Assembly: GCA_015487905.1 (NCBI GenBank) | Contig: WFOX01000172.1 | Coordinates: forward strand, 1-7,454 | Length of the DNA stretch: 7,454 bases | Direction of reading: 5' to 3' | Origin: Mariprofundales bacterium | Lineage (GTDB): Bacteria; Pseudomonadota; Zetaproteobacteria; Mariprofundales; S012-25 | Shown: positions 1 through 4,908 of the stretch, in pieces | Layout: each line of letters opens with the position of its first letter | Numbering within the stretch: the stretch's first letter is position 1 | The notes under the pieces: generated by a model | What the model was told of the DNA's origin: nothing | Database searches by the model: none | The model's input: the letters and a program-made list of their open reading frames with translations, nothing else | Translations under genes and position numbers: made by a program

Positions 1-1
1 G

Positions 2-781
2 CTGGCCGCAGCAAGCGTAGAGGACTTGCGCGCCTTTCATCAGCGCAGCTTCGGCGCACCGCGATTGCTCATCGCCGCCTGCGGCGGCATTTCTGCGGAA
101 GCGGTCATGGATGCGGCCGCCGCCCTTGAGGTGCCCCAAGCCGCCGCAAAAGCTGAGCCTTCCCGCCCCGCGTTTGCGCCGGGCGCGCGCTGCTTTGCGC
201 GTCGCAGCGAGCAAGTGCATATCCTCATCAGCGCCTTGCACGAGCCTTTGCGGGATCGCCGGCGCGCGCCGGCGGCGCTGGCCAATCAAGTGCTCGGTGC
301 CGGCATGAGTTCCATGCTCTTTCAAGAGGTGCGCGAAAAGCGCGGGCTTGCTTACTCGGTAGGCTCGCATTGGGATCGCTACGAGCAACTCAGCGTTTGG
401 ACGGTGGAGGCCTCGTGCGCGCCTGAAGTCGCCAAGGAGTGCGCCGAGGCCGTGGCGACGACATTGCAACGCTTTGTGGGAGAAAACGTTTCCGAAACTC
501 GGCTTGCGCTTGCGCGCAAACAACTCACGGCCAGCTTGCGCATGAGCTTGGATCGCCCGCTACGCGTGCTGGAACGCTTGGGCGACGCGTTTTTGGAGGA
601 ACCGCACGCGATGCAGGAAGAGCTGGACTGGGTGCAGGAAACGGACGCATCCAGCGTGCGCGCGCTTGCGGAAACGGTTTGGGGCGAGGAGCTTGCGGTG
701 AGCGTGGCCGGCCCCGAAGCCCCCGCCCGCGCGGCCTTGGAGACGCTTGCGGCGCGCCTTGGGCTTTCCGTGTTTACTTGA
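2..781 (+). CDS. M16 (insulinase-like) zinc peptidase family protein, C-terminal part, 5'-truncated by window edge
   Basis: The frame is open from the left edge, so the start codon lies outside; 259 residues are visible, followed by TGA. The visible part matches the end of the M16 N-terminal domain (around LRAFHQRSFG, residues 8-17) and then the M16 C-terminal domain. The diagnostic segment is GAGMSSMLFQ followed by EVREKRGLAYSV (about residues 99-120), the conserved helix and Arg/Tyr-containing strand of this family. The zinc-binding HxxEH motif would be upstream, so whether this is an active peptidase or the inactive partner of a two-subunit M16 pair cannot be decided. Members degrade or process peptides, often in the periplasm of Gram-negative bacteria. 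The gene runs tail-to-tail into the exported-protein gene on the other strand with an 8-bp overlap, leaving no room for a separate terminator. Confidence 0.9.
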   Translation: MAAASVEDLRAFHQRSFGAPRLLIAACGGISAEAVMDAAAALEVPQAAAKAEPSRPAFAPGARCFARRSEQVHILISALHEPLRDRRRAPAALANQVLGAGMSSMLFQEVREKRGLAYSVGSHWDRYEQLSVWTVEASCAPEVAKECAEAVATTLQRFVGENVSETRLALARKQLTASLRMSLDRPLRVLERLGDAFLEEPHAMQEELDWVQETDASSVRALAETVWGEELAVSVAGPEAPARAALETLAARLGLSVFT

Positions 782-1370
782 GCAACACCTCCCGCAGCTT
801 TTGGAAATTGATGCGATTGGCGTAGCTGAGCAGCACATCTTGGCTGTCAATGCCGCTTCCGCGCACGCTGATGAACACCTTGCGTTCCAACGCCAGCGAA
901 AGCTCGCCGGACTTGGCGGATGGATCATACTTGAGCAACGCAGGCTCCCCTTGCACGCGCACAAGCTGCTGATTGGGACCCACGAACATGGGATTGCCGA
1001 TCAGTCCCAAAAAGGTTTGCAGCATGGGATTGTTCATCGTGATTTCAATCTGCACGCGCGCTTCGTTCTTCGTGTAAGCGCGCTGCGCGGAGATGCCGCC
1101 CCCTAAAAACGCGCGCCCGGCCACCTGCACCCTGGGCTTTTGCGCCTGCCAACCAGAAAGCGGTGCCGGAAAGACCTCTTCCAGTTGCTTGGCCTTCTTC
1201 TGACGGATGAGCTGAGCCGCGAAGTCCAGCTCCTTGATCGCTTCGCTGTAGCGACCCGCCTCGTAGGCCTTGCGCGCGGCATCTATGGAGTCCTCCACGG
1301 GATCCGCCATCGCCACACCGGCTAGGCCCAGCGCCGCCACCATCCACATCAGTGCTCTTTTCATGTGCAT
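774..1370 (-). CDS. Exported protein of unknown function, signal peptide plus TPR-like helical pair
   Basis: This 198-residue protein starts at the ATG at 1370. That start has an AGGAGG Shine-Dalgarno 6 nt upstream; the ATG two codons later (1364) would have 12 nt spacing and is less likely. Residues 1-22 form a classical signal peptide: MHMKR, a hydrophobic core, and an AMA|D cleavage site. The mature protein is therefore expected in the periplasm. Residues about 24-56 (AARKAYEAGRYSEAIKELDF region) look like one TPR-like helical hairpin. A short proline/tryptophan segment follows (FPAPLSGWQ, about 67-75), then a beta-rich C-terminal half. I believe similar uncharacterised proteins exist in proteobacteria, but I cannot assign a function or family name. 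Its 3' end overlaps the M16 gene by 8 bp. Upstream on the same strand lies the Hsp20 gene, separated by a terminator-like hairpin, so it probably has its own promoter; no convincing one was seen. Confidence 0.85.
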   Translation of the reverse strand: MHMKRALMWMVAALGLAGVAMADPVEDSIDAARKAYEAGRYSEAIKELDFAAQLIRQKKAKQLEEVFPAPLSGWQAQKPRVQVAGRAFLGGGISAQRAYTKNEARVQIEITMNNPMLQTFLGLIGNPMFVGPNQQLVRVQGEPALLKYDPSAKSGELSLALERKVFISVRGSGIDSQDVLLSYANRINFQKLREVLLK

Positions 1371-1410
1371 GGCACCCCTCCTTCTGTGGCAAGCTTGCGC
1401 CAAGAATCTT

Positions 1411-1443
1411 AGCAAAAAGAAAACGGGCCGCATCGCGCGGCCC
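1411..1443 (-). terminator. Rho-independent terminator of the Hsp20 gene
   Basis: Read on the minus strand downstream of the Hsp20 stop codon, there is a perfect 7-bp stem GGGCCGC/GCGGCCC (1425-1431 with 1437-1443) with a 5-nt loop. It is followed directly by a T-rich run, GTTTTCTTTTTGCT (1411-1424). This should end the Hsp20 transcript before the exported-protein gene. Confidence 0.8.
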
Positions 1444-1447
1444 TCTT

Positions 1448-1466
1448 TCGTGCCACGAAGGCACGA
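1448..1466 (-). repeat. Second small hairpin between Hsp20 stop and its terminator
   Basis: A perfect 7-bp inverted repeat, TCGTGCC/GGCACGA with a 5-nt loop, lies between the Hsp20 stop (1483-1485) and the main terminator stem. It has no T-run of its own. It may stabilise the 3' end of the mRNA or support the terminator. Confidence 0.5.
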
Positions 1467-1482
1467 TCTCCTCACACCCGCC

Positions 1483-1905
1483 TTACTTGATCTCCACCGT
1501 GCGCGCGCGAGCCGTCTCCTTCTTCGGCAGCCGCACGGTGAGCACGCCGTTCTTCAGCTTCGCCTCCACCTTGTCCACATCCACATTGTTGGGGAGGCTG
1601 AAGCTGCGCGAGAACCGACCATACACGCGCTCCATGCGATGGATGTTCTCCTCTTCCGTCTCCTTCTCATACTTGCGCTCGCCCGAGATCGTGAGCACAC
1701 CATCCTTGATGTCCACCTTCACATCCTTGCGCTCAATCCCGGGCAGCTCCGCCTCCACGATGAGCGCGTCGTCGGTCTCGCGGATATCCACCGCCGGCAG
1801 CCACACGCCCTCTTCCGTTGCCGGCGCCGCCTCACCAAGCAAGCGGCTCAGCGTGCGCTGCATTTCTTCCAGCTCGCGCCACGGCGACCAACGAACCAGG
1901 GCCAT
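1483..1905 (-). CDS. hsp20: Hsp20 family small heat-shock protein (alpha-crystallin domain chaperone)
   Basis: This is a complete 140-residue protein, a usual length for bacterial small heat-shock proteins. These are cytoplasmic ATP-independent holdases that form oligomers and keep unfolding proteins soluble. The N-terminal arm (about 1-34, MALVRWSPWRELEEMQ...) precedes an alpha-crystallin domain (about 35-130). That domain carries the typical VDIRETDDALIVEAELPGI strand set, the LTISGERKYE segment, RVYGRFSRSFSLP, and the signature NGVLTVRLPK (about 119-128). The C-terminal V-E-I near residues 137-139 corresponds to the I-x-I oligomerisation motif. The start is supported by an AGGAGGAGGT Shine-Dalgarno just upstream of the ATG at 1905. 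A sigma-32-like promoter and an 8-bp leader hairpin lie upstream, so heat-shock control is likely. Confidence 0.97.
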   Translation of the reverse strand: MALVRWSPWRELEEMQRTLSRLLGEAAPATEEGVWLPAVDIRETDDALIVEAELPGIERKDVKVDIKDGVLTISGERKYEKETEEENIHRMERVYGRFSRSFSLPNNVDVDKVEAKLKNGVLTVRLPKKETARARTVEIK

Positions 1906-1953
1906 TTCTCACCTCCTCCTTTGATTTTTCTGTCCTTCCCTGAAGATTTCTCC

Positions 1954-1974
1954 ATCCGTGCCGCTTGCACGGAT
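1954..1974 (-). other. Hairpin in the 5' leader of the Hsp20 mRNA
   Basis: A perfect 8-bp inverted repeat, ATCCGTGC/GCACGGAT with a 5-nt loop, lies about 50 nt upstream of the Hsp20 start and downstream of the predicted promoter. It should therefore form in the mRNA leader. It does not cover the Shine-Dalgarno. It may stabilise the transcript or bind a protein. On the + strand it is followed by CTTTTC, but no + gene upstream clearly needs a terminator here. Confidence 0.5.
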
Positions 1975-1994
1975 CTTTTCTCTTCGCATCCCCT

Positions 1995-2022
1995 TTATAG
2001 GGGCGGATTGTTCTTCTTCAAG
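1995..2022 (-). promoter_or_regulatory. Sigma-32 (RpoH)-type heat-shock promoter for Hsp20
   Basis: On the minus strand there is CTTGAAG (2022-2016), then a 12-nt spacer, then CCCCTATAA (2003-1995). The known sigma-32 consensus is CTTGAAA, 11-16 nt, CCCCATnT, so both boxes and the spacing fit. Transcription would begin near 1987-1989, giving a leader of about 80 nt. The -10 box also sits inside a short palindrome, CCCCT/AGGGG (1990-2003). Confidence 0.7.
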
Positions 2023-2099
2023 ACCCCATGCGTGATGGCCCTGGCACGATTCAGCGCTTTTTAGGATGGCTCGCAGGGACGACGACCTTGCCCGCAAGC

Positions 2100-2129
2100 G
2101 CCGCAAGGCCGGTGGTGGCAAGCGCCGGC
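2100..2129. repeat. 30-bp repeat box, copy A
   Basis: This box matches the reverse complement of 6550-6579 at 29 of 30 positions. It begins GCCGCAAGGCCGG and ends AGCGCCGGC, and it can fold by itself (GCCGGTG with CGCCGGC, one G-T pair). In copy B the same bases encode the last residues and the stop codon of the TolC-family gene. Here the box is non-coding and sits directly beside REPIN copy A. Confidence 0.8.
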
Positions 2130-2133
2130 AGGG

Positions 2134-2215
2134 GTGTCGGGCTGAAGGCCGACCTACGGAGCGTTTTTTGCAGGCGGTTTGCAAGATGCAATGTCGGTTG
2201 CACTTCAGGGCGACA
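2134..2215 (+). repeat. REPIN copy A (inverted pair of GTAG-type REP palindromes)
   Basis: Two REP-like palindromes face each other around a spacer. The left one (2136-2153) is followed by CTAC, the reverse complement of the GTAG tetranucleotide that marks REPs mobilised by RAYT (TnpA-REP) transposases. The right one (about 2193-2214) is degenerate and has lost GTAG. The spacer contains a segment (2166-2185) matching the reverse complement of copy B at 18 of 20 positions. The first 26 bases match it at 24 of 26, and the final 13 (CTTCAGGGCGACA) match completely. This is the same element as copy B, in the opposite orientation. Confidence 0.75.
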
Positions 2216-2247
2216 GGAAACCGCAGGGTCTCACCGGTCTGTGCCGA

Positions 2248-2276
2248 TTGCCCGCGCCTATTGCTCGGGCTATCTT
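2248..2276 (+). promoter_or_regulatory. Possible sigma-70 promoter of the Roadblock operon
   Basis: TTGCCC (2248-2253), a 17-nt spacer and TATCTT (2271-2276) match the sigma-70 -35 and -10 boxes at 4 of 6 positions each with ideal spacing. Initiation would fall near 2283, only a base or two before the ATG at 2285, implying an almost leaderless mRNA. The absence of a Shine-Dalgarno before that ATG agrees with this, but the match is weak. Confidence 0.35.
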
Positions 2277-2284
2277 GACGCGCT

Positions 2285-2665
2285 ATGCAGCCGAGGGAGG
2301 AGTTCGCGGAGCTTTTGCTCCGGCACGAAATGAAGGGGCTTGTGGCCGTCAATGAACAGGGGCTGGCGATGTTGGAGGTAGGCGAGTCCCTCGGTGAGGC
2401 GTTTGCGTCCTATCTGCCGATGGCGGTGGAGACATCCGCGCGCCTGGGCGAGACCCTGCACGGCGAGGCGCCCGCGGTTTTGATGCTCGCCTTCGCCGGC
2501 AAGGGCGTGCTCTTGGCCGCGCGCGCCGAGGCGGGCGGCCAAGGCATGTATCTCGCCGCTTGGGGGCGGCGCCCGCCGCGCGGCACGAAGGCCCTGTTTG
2601 CGCGCATGCGCGCCTGCGTGGCACGCGCAATGGGAATCGCCAGCGAGGAGGGAGAGCATGGATGA
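2285..2665 (+). CDS. Divergent Roadblock/LC7-like small protein, first gene of the Roadblock operon
   Basis: This 126-residue protein shows no strong family signature. Its order of elements fits the Roadblock/LC7 fold: an N-terminal helix (EEFAELLLRH), a strand pair (KGLVAVNEQGLAMLEV, about 17-32), a central helix (about 40-58, ASYLPMAVETSARLG), two further strands (AVLMLAFAGKGVLLAAR and GMYLAAWG) and a C-terminal helix (KALFARMRACVARAM). The Roadblock call is inferred from this pattern and from the two clearer Roadblock-type genes that follow. Such proteins dimerise and bind or regulate Ras-like GTPases in the cytoplasm. No Shine-Dalgarno precedes the ATG at 2285. A GGGAGGAG inside the gene (2295-2302) leaves a TTG at 2315 or the ATG at 2330 as alternative starts. 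The stop overlaps the next gene by 8 bp, indicating translational coupling. Confidence 0.75.
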   Translation: MQPREEFAELLLRHEMKGLVAVNEQGLAMLEVGESLGEAFASYLPMAVETSARLGETLHGEAPAVLMLAFAGKGVLLAARAEAGGQGMYLAAWGRRPPRGTKALFARMRACVARAMGIASEEGEHG

Positions 2666-3149
2666 ACGATTGCGCAAGGCTTGCGAGGGCATTCTTGAAG
2701 AGCTTGTGAAAGAGGGCGGGGCCGGCGCGGCCATTCTCGCGACAGCCGACGGCCTGCCCGTGGCGCATGCGCTGCGCCTGCCGATGGAGCCCGACGCCTC
2801 GGCGGCGATGACGGCCTCGCTCGTGGCGCTTGCGGATTCGCTGCTCGGCCAGGCCACGGGCAGCGCGGCCAGGGCGAAGCAGGTGGTGCTCACCTCGGAA
2901 GCGCACACGGTGGCGCTCATCCATGTGGGCGAGAACATGGCCCTGGCTGTCGCCGGCGATGCGGGCATGAACCTGGGCATGGTGCTGAGCCGGGCGCGTG
3001 CCGCCGCGGGCCGGCTCATGGAGGCCATCGCCCGCGCGGGCGAGGAGGAGAGCGAATCTGCGCCTGCCGCCGGGCGCGTGTCGCTGGACGAGCTCGTCCA
3101 GCGCGTGCTGCAGGAGGTGGCGCAGAAGCGGGGCGCATCGGCGTCCTGA
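2658..3149 (+). CDS. Roadblock/LC7 domain protein (MglB/CvnB-like) with C-terminal helical extension
   Basis: This 163-residue protein is the clearest Roadblock/LC7 member of the set. The domain covers about residues 5-120: N-terminal helix (LRKACEGILEELV), the GAAILATADGLPVAHAL strand-turn-strand (about 23-39), the SAAMTASLVALADSL helix (48-62), strands QVVLTSEAHTVALIHV and NMALAVAGD, and the hallmark MNLGMVLSRARAAAGRL (104-120). An acidic linker (EEESES) and an extra helix (SLDELVQRVLQEVAQ, about 142-156) follow. In known systems these proteins pair with a small GTPase, either as a GTPase-activating partner (MglB) or as a conservon component (CvnB). The start at 2658 has a strong AGGAGGG Shine-Dalgarno and overlaps the previous gene by 8 bp. 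The likely partner is the GTPase encoded in the convergent operon. Confidence 0.92.
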   Translation: MDERLRKACEGILEELVKEGGAGAAILATADGLPVAHALRLPMEPDASAAMTASLVALADSLLGQATGSAARAKQVVLTSEAHTVALIHVGENMALAVAGDAGMNLGMVLSRARAAAGRLMEAIARAGEEESESAPAAGRVSLDELVQRVLQEVAQKRGASAS

Positions 3150-3176
3150 TCCACAACAAAGGGAGGAGATGACACC

Positions 3177-3581
3177 ATGTCGCTGAACGATCGACTCAAG
3201 CAGCTCGTGGAAGAGGTGGACGGCGCGCTCGGGGCCGCCGTCGTGGACCTCAACACCGGCCTGATGCTCGGCGTGCATCACAACATCCCCTATTTCACGC
3301 AGTCCTATGTGGATGCGGTGGCCGCCGCCGCCGTGGATATGTTCCGCGGCAAGACCGTGACCGCCGTGGAGAAGATGCTCGCGGCGCAGCGCGGCGAGGA
3401 GCCGAGCTACCACATCAAGGAAATCCAGATGACCACGGACGGCACCTACCACTTCATGAGCATCATCCCGGACAAGCCCGATTGCCTGCTCGTCCTGATC
3501 ACGCGCACGACGACGAACCTCGGCATGGGCTGGACGGCGGTGCGCCGCGCGATCCAGGAGGTGGCGCCGATGTGCCCGTGA
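3177..3581 (+). CDS. Roadblock-like protein, third gene of the operon
   Basis: This is a complete 134-residue protein. Its ATG at 3177 follows GGGAGGAG at 8 nt, and the gap after the second Roadblock gene is 27 nt. It has the Roadblock pattern: N-terminal helix (LNDRLKQLVEEV), GALGAAVVDLNTGLMLGV strands (about 16-33), a central helix (SYVDAVAAAAVDMF, about 43-56), the EIQMTTDGTYHFMSII strand pair (about 82-97), the CLLVLITR strand and a C-terminal NLGMGWTAVRRAIQEV helix (about 114-129). A linker (RGKTVTAVEKMLAAQRGEEPSY) is inserted where typical Roadblocks are shorter. It probably forms homo- or heterodimers with the other Roadblock proteins here and contacts the GTPase. A terminator hairpin follows about 22 nt after the stop. 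Confidence 0.88.
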   Translation: MSLNDRLKQLVEEVDGALGAAVVDLNTGLMLGVHHNIPYFTQSYVDAVAAAAVDMFRGKTVTAVEKMLAAQRGEEPSYHIKEIQMTTDGTYHFMSIIPDKPDCLLVLITRTTTNLGMGWTAVRRAIQEVAPMCP

Positions 3582-3603
3582 AGGGGCGATGCTGTTCGCA
3601 GCA

Positions 3604-3629
3604 GGGTGGCCCTTGGGCTGCCCTTTTTT
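3604..3629 (+). terminator. Terminator of the Roadblock operon
   Basis: The stem GGGTGGCC/GGCTGCCC (3604-3611 with 3616-3623, including two G-T pairs) with a 4-nt loop is followed immediately by six T (3624-3629). It lies 22 nt after the stop of the third Roadblock gene. Confidence 0.8.
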
Positions 3630-3645
3630 GCGCCGCGCAAAAAAG
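3623..3645. repeat. Perfect palindrome joining the two opposing terminators
   Basis: CTTTTTTGCGC and GCGCAAAAAAG form an 11-bp perfect inverted repeat with a single-base centre at 3634. Its left half is the T-run of the + terminator. Its right half is the A-run that becomes the T-run of the - terminator. The two operons thus share one compact bidirectional termination unit. Confidence 0.75.
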
Positions 3646-3668
3646 GCGCGCGGAATGCTCCGCGCGCC
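3639..3668 (-). terminator. Terminator of the GTPase operon
   Basis: On the minus strand a perfect 10-bp GC-rich stem, GGCGCGCGGA/TCCGCGCGCC (3659-3668 with 3645-3654) with a 4-nt loop, is followed directly by six T (from 3644-3639). A further 8-bp inverted repeat (CCTGTCTC at 3672-3679 with GAGACAGG at 3700-3707) lies between the GTPase stop and this stem. Confidence 0.9.
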
Positions 3669-3710
3669 CGGCCTGTCTCGGTTCCAAGGGAGGAGGAGGG
3701 AGACAGGAAG

Positions 3711-4274
3711 CTACAAACCTTCTTCTTCCTCTTCGGCGAGCGCGGCGACAAGCGCGTTTTCCAAAAGCGTGAGCACCAGCGCGCGCGTTTGATCGGGTTC
3801 GCGCGCATCCACGGGCAACACGGGCACCTCGGGGCCGAGGCCGAGGGCCTCGGCGATCGCATCGGGCGCACGCGCGCCCGGCAAATCCTGCTTGGTGGCA
3901 CCGACGACGGCGGGCAGGTCCACGCGCTTGGCGAAGTAGTCATACATCTTGCGCATCTCGGCGAGCGAATCGGCGCTCGTGGAATCCACGAGGAACACGG
4001 CTCCGATCGCGCCGCGCGAGAGGATGTCCCACATGAAGTTGAAGCGCGCCTGGCCGGGCGTGCCGACGAGATGCAGCTCCAGCGTGCCATCCACCTTGAG
4101 GATGCCGAAGTCCAGACCCACGGTTGTGAAGGCCTTGAGCTTGGCGACCTCATCGGTGGCCGGCGCGTCGCTGCCCGTGAATTGCGCATCGCAAAGATGC
4201 TTCACAAGCGTCGTCTTGCCGGCATTGACCGGCCCCGTGATCACGAGCTTGAGCACTTGCCTGGTCGCGCTCAT
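3711..4274 (-). CDS. Small Ras-like GTPase of the CvnD/MglA-like group (COG2229-type ATP/GTP-binding protein)
   Basis: This complete 187-residue protein has the GTPase motifs in order. G1/P-loop is GPVNAGKT (14-21); the switch I region is FTTVGLDFG (49-57). G3 is HLVGTPGQ (68-75), where the usual Asp of DxxG is Gly, as I recall for conservon GTPases. FMWDILSRGAIGAVFLVD (80-97) is typical of the CvnD family. G4 is TKQD (127-130) in place of NKxD, and a G5-like VDAR is at about 155-158. A polyglutamate tail (EEEEEGL) ends the protein. These GTPases act as molecular switches regulated by Roadblock partners, here probably the proteins of the convergent operon. The start at 4274 overlaps the stop of the upstream gene as ATGA, with a CAGGAG Shine-Dalgarno 6 nt before it, so the pair is translationally coupled. 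The operon ends in a strong hairpin. Confidence 0.95.
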   Translation of the reverse strand: MSATRQVLKLVITGPVNAGKTTLVKHLCDAQFTGSDAPATDEVAKLKAFTTVGLDFGILKVDGTLELHLVGTPGQARFNFMWDILSRGAIGAVFLVDSTSADSLAEMRKMYDYFAKRVDLPAVVGATKQDLPGARAPDAIAEALGLGPEVPVLPVDAREPDQTRALVLTLLENALVAALAEEEEEGL

Positions 4275-4873
4275 CGCATGCTCCTGATGCGGCCGATGAT
4301 GCGCTGCAACAGCGCGCTTTTGCGCGGCGACGCATCCTTGGCGGCGGGCCTTGCTTCTCCCTTCTTTTCCTTCGGCGGTGCCGCGAGCAGGCCGAGCACG
4401 AAGGTGATCAGAAACACGCGATGGCGCTGCACGCGCATCTCGCCGTTCTGAAACTCGGTAAGCCAGGCGCTCAGCATCACCGGCCCATGCTGGATGAAGC
4501 GGCTGTGAAGCTGGATATAGGCCGTGAAGTCCTTCATGCCGAAGCGGTGGAGCGGCGCCAGGCGCACATGCACGGGCGGCAGCTTGGCCGCGAAGGCCTC
4601 CAGCTCGTGCATCTGCGTTTCCGTAAAGGCCAGCCGATTGATGGAGGCAATCACGGCCTGCTGCACGGGCACGGTCGGCTGCGCCGCATCCCAAGGCGCC
4701 GGCGCGCTCTGCGCCGTGTCCGTGAACCAGAAGTCATCCAGCCGCTTGAGGTTCTTCGCCGCAATGGCGCCCGGGCCGAGATGGACGGCGCTCGGCCCCT
4801 GCGGCGTGGAGAAGACGATACGCACGGGCTTTTTGCGCACGATGGCCCGCCGCATGAGGAGCAAGTGTTGCAT
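4271..4873 (-). CDS. Protein of unknown function, translationally coupled to the GTPase
   Basis: This 200-residue protein is not recognised. The start at 4873 gives MQHLLLMRRAIVRKK; upstream GGCGGGACA offers only a weak Shine-Dalgarno, and an ATG at 4855 is the alternative. The N-terminal part looks globular (RIVFSTPQGPSAVHL, KNLKRLDDFWFTDT, about 18-52). The middle is rich in aromatic and histidine residues (HVRLAPLHRFGMKDFTAYI, about 102-120). A hydrophobic stretch (VFLITFVLGLLAA, about 153-165) may touch or enter the membrane, and a lysine/arginine-rich tail follows. Its stop shares four bases with the GTPase start, the closest coupling in the window, so it probably belongs to the same complex, for example as effector or membrane anchor. 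That role is a guess from position. The frame continues upstream to 5014, but that part lies opposite the start of the phosphoesterase gene and looks non-coding. Confidence 0.82.
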   Translation of the reverse strand: MQHLLLMRRAIVRKKPVRIVFSTPQGPSAVHLGPGAIAAKNLKRLDDFWFTDTAQSAPAPWDAAQPTVPVQQAVIASINRLAFTETQMHELEAFAAKLPPVHVRLAPLHRFGMKDFTAYIQLHSRFIQHGPVMLSAWLTEFQNGEMRVQRHRVFLITFVLGLLAAPPKEKKGEARPAAKDASPRKSALLQRIIGRIRSMR

Positions 4874-4908
4874 TGTCCCGCCGACCCCCGCTGCGCAGAC
4901 TGCGCCGC

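Noticed and set aside
1951..1980. Plus-strand terminator (8-bp stem followed by CTTTTC)
   Set aside because: No plus-strand gene ends nearby and the T-run is short and interrupted; it is better read as a leader hairpin of the Hsp20 mRNA.
1906..1987. RNA thermometer (ROSE or fourU type) in the Hsp20 leader
   Set aside because: The leader is purine-rich and offers no U-rich or CCU-rich strand to pair with AGGAGGAGGT; the only stable hairpin leaves the Shine-Dalgarno free.
2270..3452. Two long open frames on the minus strand across the Roadblock genes
   Set aside because: They lie opposite genes with clear domain patterns, good Shine-Dalgarno sites and coupled spacing. Their translations are Arg/Ser/Ala-rich with no domain pattern, as expected from high-GC antisense frames.
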